A stretch of DNA of 6,937 nucleotides from an uncultured Prevotella sp. Lineage in GTDB: Bacteria > Bacteroidota > Bacteroidia > Bacteroidales > Bacteroidaceae. The stretch is from the NCBI GenBank assembly GCA_937906765.1, contig CALCUV010000150.1, forward strand, positions 1 to 6,937, given 5' to 3'. The position numbers and the translations under genes were made by a program. The notes below the pieces were generated by a model that saw only the letters and a list, made by a program, of their open reading frames with translations, was not told the origin of the DNA and made no database searches. Shown one piece after another: positions 1 through 6,562 of this stretch (positions are counted from its first letter, which is position 1; each line of letters starts with the position of its first letter).

Positions 1-626
1 CTTTCAAATAGACATTTAGATATATTGAGAGCAACGTCACGTTCTGCACCTGTCAGCAAGGTATTTCGACTTGACATGGCTAACCCTGATGGTTCTCGCA
101 CTATAGGGCAAGGAATGATACGTACAGGAAGTTGAAGATCTGCCACCATAGCACGAATCACTGCCACTTGCTGATAGTCCTTCTCTCCAAAATAAGCAAC
201 ATCGGGTTGCGTCATATAGAAGAGTTTAGATACAATTTGACAAACACCATTGAAATGCCCTGGACGACGCGCACCCTCCATTACCGTATCTATAGGCGGA
301 TAAGAGAATTGACGTGTATCTGGTTCTGGATAAACTTCTTCTACACTAGGAGCAAAAACGACAGATGTGCCTAATTTCTCAAGCAATTCACAATCGGCAT
401 CTAGAGTTCGTGGATAATTGAGGAGATCATTCTTGTCATTAAACTGGGTGGGGTTGACAAAAATACTGACAATTGTTATATCGTTTTCACTAACTGAACG
501 TTGTACAAGCGAAGCATGACCTGCATGTAGAGCACCCATTGTAGGAACAAGTCCGATAACTCTGCCTAATGCTCGCTCCTCTGATACACATGCTTCAAGT
601 TCTTTAACTGAATGTATTATCTTCAT
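1..626 (-). CDS. panC: Pantoate--beta-alanine ligase (pantothenate synthetase), 3' end cut off by window edge
   Basis: This cytoplasmic enzyme joins pantoate and beta-alanine using ATP, through a pantoyl-adenylate intermediate, to make pantothenate for CoA synthesis. I translated the minus strand from the ATG at 626-624 and read 208 codons to the window edge; the family is usually about 280 residues, so the C-terminal quarter is missing. Family signatures are intact and in order: [10 protein letters not shown] at 28-37 (the HxGH nucleotide-binding motif), FVNPTQF at 56-62, [11 protein letters not shown] at 118-128, YFGEKDYQQ at 145-153 and [12 protein letters not shown] at 177-188 (the KMSKS-like loop region). 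The start is chosen because [10 protein letters not shown] is the normal N-terminus of the family. No Shine-Dalgarno site is visible, as is common in Bacteroidetes. The gene diverges from the glycogen-synthase-like gene; panD, often its neighbour, is not in view. Confidence 0.97.
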   Translation of the reverse strand, partial: MKIIHSVKELEACVSEERALGRVIGLVPTMGALHAGHASLVQRSVSENDITIVSIFVNPTQFNDKNDLLNYPRTLDADCELLEKLGTSVVFAPSVEEVYPEPDTRQFSYPPIDTVMEGARRPGHFNGVCQIVSKLFYMTQPDVAYFGEKDYQQVAVIRAMVADLQLPVRIIPCPIVREPSGLAMSSRNTLLTGAERDVALNISKCLFE

Positions 627-710
627 AATTATTGATTCACGGAAGAGACTATAATGAACATATTGTGAGTACACTCAAACATCACATTATGTCACTTTAA
701 GAAATTCGAG

Positions 711-720
711 TGCAAATTTC
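711..720 (-). promoter_or_regulatory. Candidate -7 element for panC
   Basis: On the minus strand this reads GAAATTTGCA, which has the TTTGCA part and one of the two upstream bases of the Bacteroidetes -7 box TAnnTTTG. No clear TTTG sits 19-21 bases further upstream. It would give panC a leader of roughly 80 bases. The partial match and missing -33 box keep confidence low. Confidence 0.3.
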
Positions 721-827
721 GTTAAATATTATGATATAAGTTAACCTTAAAGCATAAAAATTGCTAAAAAGTGCTCCGTGTAAGCGATTTAGCAATAAAA
801 AACATCGTGTAAATCAATATTTATTCG

Positions 828-835
828 TAATTTTG
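828..835 (+). promoter_or_regulatory. Candidate -7 element for the glycogen-synthase-like gene
   Basis: The sequence TAATTTTG followed by CG matches the Bacteroidetes -7 consensus TAnnTTTG exactly. The expected -33 TTTG 19-21 bases upstream is not evident. Transcription would begin near 840 and leave a 5' leader of about 115 bases before the ATG at 956. This position also argues against translation starting at 761. Confidence 0.45.
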
Positions 836-861
836 CGCTGGTATTTTTGTTTTCAGCTTTC

Positions 862-901
862 TAATGTCTTCAAATTAGTCCAACCACATGGCGAGACATT
901 A
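862..901 (+). other. Inverted repeat in the presumed 5' leader
   Basis: TAATGTCT at 862-869 is the perfect reverse complement of AGACATTA at 894-901, with 24 bases between. In the predicted transcript starting near 840 this would form a long-loop hairpin about 55 bases before the start codon. There is no U-tract after it, so it is not an intrinsic terminator. A role in leader regulation is speculative, and an 8-base repeat could occur by chance. Confidence 0.35.
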
Positions 902-955
902 AATTGGAAACACCGTAAAAGAACGGAACTTTTTTATAGACTTAACAATAATAGG

Positions 956-1771
956 ATGACAAAGGCGAAGAAGGTATTATTTATTACCCAAGAAATCACT
1001 CCGTACGTTCCTGAAAGTAGTATGTCTACCGTAGGACGTAATTTACCACAGTTCATACAAGAAAAGGGAGCAGAAATCCGTACTTTCATGCCACGTTGGG
1101 GCATTATTAACGAACGTCGCAACCAACTACATGAAGTCATTCGCCTTTCAGGCATGAACATCGTCATAGACGACACAGACCATCCCCTCATCATTAAAGT
1201 TGCAAGCATACAGGCTGCACGTATGCAAGTGTACTTTATTGATAATGACGACTACTTCCACAAACGTAGCATGATTGCTGATGAAAATGGCGTTGAATAT
1301 TCCGACAATATTGAGCGCGCTATATTCTACGCACGTGGTGTCTTAGAGACAGTTAAGAAGTTGCGTTGGGTTCCAGATGTTATCCATTGCCAAGGATGGA
1401 TTTCAGCAATTGCACCAATGCTCATTAAAACAGCATTTGCCGACGACACTCCATTTGTTGACACTAAAATTATTTTTGATGCATACGAGCAAATGCCTCA
1501 AATGACTCCGCCCGCCAACATTAAGGATTGTCTATATTTCCGTAATATAGATTCCGCACTACTCGATAGCACGGGTATTGATTTTACCCAACCTGACGCT
1601 CTCGGGAAATTAGCGGTTTACTACTCAGACGGTCTTGTTGTTGAGCACGCTGATTCAAATCCCGAACTAGCGGCATATGCCAAGGAACGAGGCATTGTTG
1701 TAACTACACGAGAAAAAGAAGCATCACTTGATGTGTATTCTGAAACATACTCTGCCGTTATAGGCGAATAA
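956..1771 (+). CDS. Glycogen/starch-synthase-like protein, N-terminal GT5 domain only, probably not a standard synthase
   Basis: The 271-residue product resembles the N-terminal Rossmann domain of glycogen/starch synthases (GT5). Fold cues are KVLFITQEITPYVPES at 6-21, FMPRWG at 44-49, the YFIDNDDYF segment at 93-101 and PDVIHCQGWISAIAP at 140-154. Full-length GlgA is about 480 residues; the whole C-terminal GT1 domain is absent. The ADP-glucose-binding KxGGLxDV motif is replaced by SSMSTV around 21-26, and the second His of the HxH(D/G)W motif is Gln146. From what is seen, normal glucan synthesis is unlikely; a binding, regulatory or partner-dependent role is inferred. I recall similar short proteins annotated as glycogen synthase next to panC in other Bacteroidetes. 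The ATG at 956 is chosen because it begins the conserved first beta strand; the open frame reaches back to 761 without homology. A terminator follows the stop codon. Confidence 0.8.
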   Translation: MTKAKKVLFITQEITPYVPESSMSTVGRNLPQFIQEKGAEIRTFMPRWGIINERRNQLHEVIRLSGMNIVIDDTDHPLIIKVASIQAARMQVYFIDNDDYFHKRSMIADENGVEYSDNIERAIFYARGVLETVKKLRWVPDVIHCQGWISAIAPMLIKTAFADDTPFVDTKIIFDAYEQMPQMTPPANIKDCLYFRNIDSALLDSTGIDFTQPDALGKLAVYYSDGLVVEHADSNPELAAYAKERGIVVTTREKEASLDVYSETYSAVIGE

Positions 1772-1783
1772 AAATGATCGTAT

Positions 1784-1815
1784 GTGCCGATGTGCCCCAG
1801 CACATTGGCACTTTA
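1784..1815 (+). terminator. Intrinsic terminator after the glycogen-synthase-like gene
   Basis: The arms GTGCCGATGTGC (1784-1795) and GCACATTGGCAC (1800-1811) form a 12-base-pair stem with one G-U pair and a CCCA loop, followed by TTTATT. It lies 13 bases after the stop codon. The T-run is short, so termination may be incomplete and some transcripts may continue into the next gene. Confidence 0.8.
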
Positions 1816-1837
1816 TTCATATATATAATCCCTTATC

Positions 1838-3316
1838 GTGAAAACACTATTTTCTACATTCATATCCGTAATATCTTTGTGCTTCATTGCAACACTTACA
1901 AGTTGCGACGACACAACTGGGACATTCGGCACTTCAGTTATGCCAGAGCATGATGCCTTGGTTACAACTACAAAAACATACAAGATGGATTCCGAAACAC
2001 AACAGATGGACTCCATTTTAGGTAGTACTAGTACTTGTTATTTAGGTTCAGTTGTTGACCCTGAAACAAGAGCAAAAACCACATGCAACTTCCTTGCACA
2101 ATTTCATATTTCAGAAAATTATAGTCTTCCAGAACGAAAAGATCTTATTTTAGAAAACAATGAAATTATCATTGACTCCTGTGATATCCGTATTTACTTT
2201 GATAAATACTATGGTGACTCATTGACTACAATGAAACTATGCGTTCAAGAACTGGACACAACAAAAGTAATGGAGGAGGGACAATTCTATTATACCAACA
2301 TCAATCCTAAAGAGTATATCAACGAAAACTCCAACCAAAAGGTTTCGATGACCTATGCTGTAAAGGACTTGATGCGCCCTGCCACAGAAACGGAAGGTAC
2401 GTCTCATTATCGTAGCATCCGAGTACCACTTCCAAAGGATTACGGGAAATACTTGCTTGATAAATATTATGAACAACCAGAGTTCTACAAGAATTCTTAT
2501 ATGTTCATTCATCACGTGTGCCCGGGTTTCTTTTTTGAAATTACAGGGGGAAGCGGTAGCATGGTAGAAACCGTTATCACTACGCTCAACGTATATTTTA
2601 AATATCATACTACAGTAGCAGGCAACGACACTATTGTTGATGGTTTACAACGCATGGCGGCAACTGAAGAAGTTTTACAAAACACACAAATTGAAAACAA
2701 GTTACCTGCCTCTATGCTTGATTCCTCTAAAGGATACACATATATCAAATCACCAGCAGGTCTTTACACAGAAATAACCTTGCCAATAGACGAGATTATT
2801 GCAGGACAACACTACACAGACACCATTAATTCAGCTTCATTCTCGTTGCGTTGCTACAATGACAATACACATAATATTTACGATCTTTCTGCTCCTCCTA
2901 CAATCCTATTGATTCGTAAAGCAGAGCAACATTCATTTTTTGAAGAATCGAAACTCACGAGCACACAGGCTTACATATCCAACATCAACCCTCAAACCAA
3001 CGCTTACACCTTCAGCAACGTAAGTCAGTTGATTAAGAAAATGAAGGATGACCGAGATAAAGAATGCGGTGTGCTTCCCAGTGATACTGAGACGCAGAGA
3101 CTTGAAAAGTACAAACAATGGGAAGTAAATAATCCTGATTGGAACAAAGTTATCCTACTTCCAGTTAAACCTGAATATTCATCTTCAAATTCAGCATGGG
3201 GTGGCACTAGTCAAACACTTATGCGCATTCATAATGAATTTGGAATGTATAGTGCAAAACTTGAGGGAGGGCCGAAAAGCATTGAATTATCAGTAATTTA
3301 TAGTCACTTTAATTAA
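1838..3316 (+). CDS. DUF4270 family lipoprotein, function unknown
   Basis: The 492-residue product starts with a lipoprotein signal peptide: Lys2, a hydrophobic stretch to about residue 19, and a lipobox LTSC with the lipidated Cys at 23. Asp residues at +2 and +3 suggest outer-membrane sorting and perhaps surface exposure, which is inferred. The mature chain is rich in Thr, Ser, Asn and beta-prone segments. It has the layout I associate with DUF4270 (PF14092): an early TGTFGTSVMP segment, a YLGSVVDPETRAKTTCNFL segment around 68-86, and a MAATEEVLQNTQIENK segment near 269-284. The role of the family is not established to my knowledge. Translation must start at GTG (1838): an in-frame TAA at 1826 excludes anything upstream, and the next in-frame ATG that could serve lies beyond the signal peptide. 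It sits between two terminators and has no clear promoter of its own. Confidence 0.88.
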   Translation: MKTLFSTFISVISLCFIATLTSCDDTTGTFGTSVMPEHDALVTTTKTYKMDSETQQMDSILGSTSTCYLGSVVDPETRAKTTCNFLAQFHISENYSLPERKDLILENNEIIIDSCDIRIYFDKYYGDSLTTMKLCVQELDTTKVMEEGQFYYTNINPKEYINENSNQKVSMTYAVKDLMRPATETEGTSHYRSIRVPLPKDYGKYLLDKYYEQPEFYKNSYMFIHHVCPGFFFEITGGSGSMVETVITTLNVYFKYHTTVAGNDTIVDGLQRMAATEEVLQNTQIENKLPASMLDSSKGYTYIKSPAGLYTEITLPIDEIIAGQHYTDTINSASFSLRCYNDNTHNIYDLSAPPTILLIRKAEQHSFFEESKLTSTQAYISNINPQTNAYTFSNVSQLIKKMKDDRDKECGVLPSDTETQRLEKYKQWEVNNPDWNKVILLPVKPEYSSSNSAWGGTSQTLMRIHNEFGMYSAKLEGGPKSIELSVIYSHFN

Positions 3317-3323
3317 TTAACAT

Positions 3324-3366
3324 AGAGCAGAGAAAGGAGACCTACATCCCCACTCTGCTCTTTTAT
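3324..3366 (+). terminator. Intrinsic terminator after the DUF4270 gene
   Basis: AGAGCAGAG (3324-3332) pairs perfectly with CTCTGCTCT (3353-3361), giving a 9-base-pair stem with a 20-base loop, followed by TTTAT. It lies 7 bases beyond the stop codon. The large loop is unusual but the position and T-rich tail fit termination. Confidence 0.7.
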
Positions 3367-3389
3367 ATTGACATTCATAACACATAGAT

Positions 3390-4121
3390 ATGCAGGCTTT
3401 TCTTCTTGCTGCTGGTTTAGGAACACGCCTTAAACCACTCACCGACACTATGCCCAAGGCGCTCGTCCCCGTTAAAGAGACTCCACTCTTAAGACATATC
3501 ACTGATAAACTTATTTCATCTGGAGCAACACGTATCGTTGTCAACACCCACCATTTTGCCGAACAAATTGTTTCTTATGTTGCCCAACAAGAAGATTGGG
3601 ACAATGTTATAATTTCAGATGAAAGCAACGCATTGCTTGATACGGGAGGCGGATTAAAAAAAGCACAAACGTTGTTTCATACGGACAACCCAATTCTTAT
3701 TCACAACGTTGATATTTTAAGCAATGCCAACCTCAGTCAACTTATCGTTGCACACAAAGAGCACGACGTAACACTACTAGTTTCAAATCGCACCACCAAC
3801 CGCTATCTGCTTTTTAATGAAGATTTTAGACTGGTTGGATGGACGAATATAACAACCGGAGAAGTGAGAACTCCCTACCCTAATCTTGACCTTACCAAGT
3901 GTCTTAAGTTGGCATTTTCAGGCATCCACGTATTCTCTCCACAGTTATTTCCAATGATGGAGGATTACCCCGAGAAATTCCCAATCATGGACTTTTATCT
4001 TAACCATTGTCACGAAATTAAGATTTACGGGGTTATCCAACATCATTTACAACTTCTTGATGTAGGAAAATGTGACACGCTCATTGCAGCAGAAAAGTTT
4101 ATTGAAGAAATCCGTTCATAA
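3390..4121 (+). CDS. Sugar-1-phosphate nucleotidyltransferase, MurU/HddC-like
   Basis: This 243-residue cytoplasmic enzyme should transfer a nucleotide from an NTP to a sugar 1-phosphate, releasing pyrophosphate. It is a one-domain NTP_transferase protein of usual length. Visible motifs are LAAGLGTRLKPLTDTMPK at 6-23 (the GxGxR nucleotide loop with Lys23), LLDTGGG at 82-88, NVD at 106-108 (metal-binding Asp108), FSGIHVFSP at 176-184 and DVGK at 224-227. The LLDTGGG and NVD motifs resemble MurNAc-1-phosphate uridylyltransferase (MurU) and heptose-1-phosphate guanylyltransferase (HddC); the sequence alone does not settle the sugar or base. The AmgK-type sugar kinase that partners MurU is not next to it. 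The start is the ATG immediately before the canonical first strand. A terminator precedes it and the DUF1846 gene follows 70 bases after its stop codon, so it may be a single-gene unit. Confidence 0.88.
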   Translation: MQAFLLAAGLGTRLKPLTDTMPKALVPVKETPLLRHITDKLISSGATRIVVNTHHFAEQIVSYVAQQEDWDNVIISDESNALLDTGGGLKKAQTLFHTDNPILIHNVDILSNANLSQLIVAHKEHDVTLLVSNRTTNRYLLFNEDFRLVGWTNITTGEVRTPYPNLDLTKCLKLAFSGIHVFSPQLFPMMEDYPEKFPIMDFYLNHCHEIKIYGVIQHHLQLLDVGKCDTLIAAEKFIEEIRS

Positions 4122-4155
4122 CATAAAAAAGATACATATTTTTTCAACAAATTGC

Positions 4156-4186
4156 TTTGCTACGAAATTAACGAGCAGTAACTTTG
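4156..4186 (+). promoter_or_regulatory. Consensus Bacteroidetes promoter for the DUF1846 gene
   Basis: A -33 TTTG (4156-4159) and a -7 TAACTTTG (4179-4186) are separated by 19 bases, matching the Bacteroidetes primary-sigma consensus in both boxes and spacing. Only five bases separate the -7 box from the ATG at 4192, so transcription should begin at or within a few bases of the start codon. Confidence 0.75.
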
Positions 4187-4191
4187 CACTC

Positions 4192-5652
4192 ATGAAAACA
4201 GGATTTGACCACGAAAAATACCTCAGAATTCAATCTGAGCACATTAAGGATCGCATTGCTCAATTTGGCGACAAACTTTACCTTGAGTTTGGCGGTAAGC
4301 TCTTTGATGACAACCATGCCAGTCGTGTGCTACCAGGATTCCAACCTGATAGCAAACTTCAAATGCTTCTCCAACTCAAGGATGAGGCAGAAATCATTAT
4401 GGTGATCAGCGCCTATGACATTGAGAAAAATAAGATTCGTGGTGACCTCGGCATCACATACGATGAAGACGTACTTCGATTACGTGGTGAGTTTGAGAAA
4501 ATAGGACTTTATGTTAGTGGCGTCGTTATCACTCATTATAATAGACAATCAAGCGCTGACGCTTATCGCAACCGTCTCGAACGCATTGGCATTAAAGTGT
4601 ATTGCCATTACACAATTGACGGTTATCCTCACAATGTTCAGCTCATTGACTCCGACGAAGGTTTCGGAAAGAACGACTATATTGAAACCACACGTCCTTT
4701 GGTTATAGTAACTGCACCAGGTCCCGGAAGTGGCAAAATGGCGGTATGTCTCAGTCAACTTTATAATGAGCACAAACGTGGCATTAAAGCAGGATACGCT
4801 AAGTTTGAAACATTCCCCGTTTGGAACCTACCTCTCAAGCACCCCATTAACGTAGCTTATGAGGCTGCTACCGCCGACCTTAATGACATCAATATGATTG
4901 ACCCCCTCCACTTGGAGGCCTATGGTGAAATTGCGGTTAATTACAATCGTGACATTGAGATTTTCCCCGTGCTTAATGCCATTTTCGAAGGTATCTATGG
5001 TGAAAATCCATATAAATCACCCACAGATATGGGAGTCAACATGATTGGTTTTTGCCTAAGCGATGAAGAAGTTTGCTCAGATGCGGCACGCGCGGAGATC
5101 ATTCGCCGCCATTATGATGCACTCAATCGTTATGCGCTTGGAGCAGACAATGAGAACGAAGTCAACAAGATTGCCCTCATCATGAAGCAGGCAAAGTTGA
5201 CTACTGACTATCGCAAACCCACTATTGCAGCTCGTGAACGTAAGGAACAATGGAATTGCCCAGCAGCTGCCATAGAACTTCATGATGGCACTATTATCAA
5301 GGCTGGTTCAAGCGAACTTCTCGGTCCAAGTGCCGCTCTCATTCTTAATGCGACAAAACATCTTGCTGGTATCCCACATGAAGTAAAGCTCATTCCACAA
5401 TCCATGATTGAGCCCATTCAGCGCACAAAAGTTTCCTTCCTTCACGGACACAACCCTCGCCTCCACACGGATGAAGTACTCGTTGCTCTCTCACTTCTCA
5501 GTACGACTGATGAGAATTGCCGACGTGCTCTCGAACAACTTCCTAAGTTTGATGGATGTCAAGTTCACTCTACCGTGATGCTTAGTGAAGTTGACCGAAA
5601 GATATTCAAGAAACTCGGCATCGGACTCACTTGCGATCCTATAAAGAAATAA
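4192..5652 (+). CDS. DUF1846 / UPF0371 family protein, function unknown
   Basis: The 486-residue product matches the UPF0371 (DUF1846) family in full length, which is typically near 490-500 residues. Its N-terminus, MKTGFDHEKYLRIQSEHI, followed by KLYLEFGGKLFDDNHASRVLPGF at 28-50, is highly characteristic. Other notable segments are APGPGSGKMA at 175-184, a glycine-rich phosphate-loop-like turn that is not a strict Walker A, and FLHGHNPRLHTDEVL at 416-430 in the C-terminal part. There is no signal peptide or membrane segment, so it is probably cytoplasmic. No biochemical role is known to me; the phosphate-loop-like turn suggests nucleotide or phosphate binding, which is inference. The ATG at 4192 is chosen because family members begin there. 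An open frame extends back to 4072 inside the upstream gene, but those 40 residues look unlike the family. A consensus promoter abuts the start and a strong terminator follows. Confidence 0.92.
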   Translation: MKTGFDHEKYLRIQSEHIKDRIAQFGDKLYLEFGGKLFDDNHASRVLPGFQPDSKLQMLLQLKDEAEIIMVISAYDIEKNKIRGDLGITYDEDVLRLRGEFEKIGLYVSGVVITHYNRQSSADAYRNRLERIGIKVYCHYTIDGYPHNVQLIDSDEGFGKNDYIETTRPLVIVTAPGPGSGKMAVCLSQLYNEHKRGIKAGYAKFETFPVWNLPLKHPINVAYEAATADLNDINMIDPLHLEAYGEIAVNYNRDIEIFPVLNAIFEGIYGENPYKSPTDMGVNMIGFCLSDEEVCSDAARAEIIRRHYDALNRYALGADNENEVNKIALIMKQAKLTTDYRKPTIAARERKEQWNCPAAAIELHDGTIIKAGSSELLGPSAALILNATKHLAGIPHEVKLIPQSMIEPIQRTKVSFLHGHNPRLHTDEVLVALSLLSTTDENCRRALEQLPKFDGCQVHSTVMLSEVDRKIFKKLGIGLTCDPIKK

Positions 5653-5673
5653 CGACACATAGCATTATTTAAT

Positions 5674-5711
5674 TCGGAGACATAACTAAGGTTGTGTCTC
5701 CGATTTTTTTT
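5674..5711 (+). terminator. Strong intrinsic terminator after the DUF1846 gene
   Basis: CGGAGACATAAC (5675-5686) and GTTGTGTCTCCG (5691-5702) form a 12-base-pair stem with one U-G pair and a TAAG loop. Eight T residues (5704-5711) follow. It is the strongest terminator in the window and cleanly separates the DUF1846 unit from the regulator downstream. Confidence 0.92.
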
Positions 5712-5853
5712 ACAAGAGAAATCATAAGAAATAAAAATATTTTCCACCCTGCCCTACTTTATAACCTTACGGATATGCAGAAGTGTATTACGTTTACAAG
5801 GGGAATTTTAGTTGCTACAACAAATTAACGATAAGTTCATAAAGAAAACCAAT

Positions 5854-5917
5854 CTTAATTTTATTAAGTCATTTTGATTTATTTAATCAATTTAACTCAA
5901 AAATTCTATCATTTTGA
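5854..5917 (+). repeat. Cluster of small palindromes and a direct repeat, possible operator
   Basis: CTTAAT-TTT-ATTAAG (5854-5868) and TTGATT-TATTT-AATCAA (5874-5890) are perfect 6-base inverted repeats five bases apart. TCATTTTGA occurs at 5869-5877 and again at 5909-5917, exactly 40 bases apart. They lie just upstream of the promoter candidate for an XRE-type repressor gene, where an autoregulatory operator would be expected. In such AT-rich DNA short palindromes arise by chance, so the operator call is inference. Confidence 0.35.
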
Positions 5918-5940
5918 CACCATATTTTAACACAAAAAGT

Positions 5941-5948
5941 TATTTTTG
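5941..5948 (+). promoter_or_regulatory. Candidate -7 element for the XRE-cupin / AMP-binding operon
   Basis: TATTTTTG followed by CA fits the Bacteroidetes -7 consensus TAnnTTTG. A TTTG at 5913-5916 could be the -33 box, but the 24-base spacing is longer than the usual 19-21. Transcription would begin near 5953, leaving a leader of about 44 bases. Confidence 0.5.
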
Positions 5949-5996
5949 CAATCTATTTACAACCAAAAGCGACATATTGCATAAGATAAATTAATT

Positions 5997-6551
5997 ATGG
6001 AAGAACAGATTATTCAAATAGCAGAACGTCTGCGCGGTTTACGCGACGCCCTCGACCTCAGTATAGACGAACTTATTGGCGAATGTGGTATTTCAAGAGA
6101 AGAGTATGAAAAGGCTGAAAATGGAAGTGCTGACATTTCCGTAGGCATGCTTCAAAAAATCTCTCGACAATACAACCTCCCCCTTGACACACTCATGTTT
6201 GGAGAAGAACCAAAGATGAGCACTTACTTCTTAACACGTGCTGGAAAGGGAACAAGCATTGAGCGCACAAAGGCATATAAATATCAAGCATTAGCTGCGG
6301 GTTTTCGCGATCGTATAGCCGATCCCTTCATCGTCACTATTGAACCCAAACCAGCAGAAACACCATTCCATCTTAACACGCATGCAGGTCAAGAATTCAA
6401 CCTTGTATTAGAGGGAAGAGTTGAAATTCATATCGGAGAGAAATCACTCATTCTCAATGTGGGAGATAGCATTTACTTCAACGCACAACTCCCTCACGGT
6501 ATGCGAGCACTTGATGAAAAACCAATGAAGATGCTTGCCATCATCATGTAA
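5997..6551 (+). CDS. XRE-family transcriptional regulator with C-terminal cupin domain
   Basis: The 184-residue product joins an N-terminal HTH_3/XRE DNA-binding domain (about residues 6-68; SIDELIGECGISREEYEKAENG at 22-43 covers the helix-turn-helix) to a cupin barrel (about 105-183). The barrel has the cupin motif 1 pattern with His125, His129 and Glu133 followed by LEG at 138-140, and a motif 2 GDSIYFNAQLPHG at 156-168 containing His167. These residues are the usual metal ligands. XRE-cupin proteins generally repress or activate a neighbouring catabolic or assimilation operon in response to a small ligand. Here the likely target is its own operon, because an AMP-binding ligase gene starts 11 bases after the stop codon. 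The ligand is unknown. The ATG at 5997 puts the HTH at the expected distance from the N-terminus; no Shine-Dalgarno site is evident. Confidence 0.92.
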   Translation: MEEQIIQIAERLRGLRDALDLSIDELIGECGISREEYEKAENGSADISVGMLQKISRQYNLPLDTLMFGEEPKMSTYFLTRAGKGTSIERTKAYKYQALAAGFRDRIADPFIVTIEPKPAETPFHLNTHAGQEFNLVLEGRVEIHIGEKSLILNVGDSIYFNAQLPHGMRALDEKPMKMLAIIM

Positions 6552-6562
6552 CACACCCCAAT

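Larger units (their letters stand above)
627..955. other. Divergent intergenic region between panC and the glycogen-synthase-like gene
   Basis: This 329-base AT-rich stretch separates two divergently transcribed genes and so should hold both promoters. An open frame from an ATG at 761 runs through the right part into the next gene, but its 65 extra residues do not resemble the start of any GT5 protein and they contain a good -7 promoter match. I therefore treat it as untranslated. The visible contents are one promoter candidate per strand and an 8-base inverted repeat at 862-869/894-901. No RNA gene was recognised. Confidence 0.7.
5712..5996. other. AT-rich intergenic region upstream of the XRE-cupin gene
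   Basis: No credible gene is visible in these 285 bases; the only short frame I noticed (ATG at 5775, 17 codons) has nothing to support it. The right half is very AT-rich and holds two small palindromes, a 9-base direct repeat with a 40-base offset, and a promoter candidate. The left half (about 5712-5850) shows nothing I can assign. Confidence 0.7.

Noticed and set aside
132..374. Plus-strand 80-codon frame inside panC
   Set aside because: It is antisense to a region of clear panC coding with all family motifs and has no recognisable protein features.
761..955. N-terminal extension of the glycogen-synthase-like protein from an ATG at 761
   Set aside because: The 65 extra residues do not resemble a GT5 N-terminus, they span a consensus -7 promoter box, and the conserved first beta strand begins right after the ATG at 956.
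2237..2608. Minus-strand 123-codon frame inside the DUF4270 gene
   Set aside because: It is antisense to a well-supported lipoprotein gene, has a Cys/Phe/His-rich composition typical of shadow frames, and no homology is recognised.
4072..4191. N-terminal extension of the DUF1846 protein from an ATG at 4072
   Set aside because: It overlaps the upstream gene by 50 bases, is unlike the family, and covers the promoter; the family N-terminus starts at 4192.
5775..5828. Short 17-codon frame in the gap before the XRE-cupin gene
   Set aside because: It has no ribosome-binding site, promoter or recognisable peptide features; length is within chance expectation.
5653..5996. Possible small RNA or riboswitch in the 344-base gap
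   Set aside because: Apart from the terminator belonging to the DUF1846 gene there is no further stable GC-rich stem and no known riboswitch core that I can recognise.
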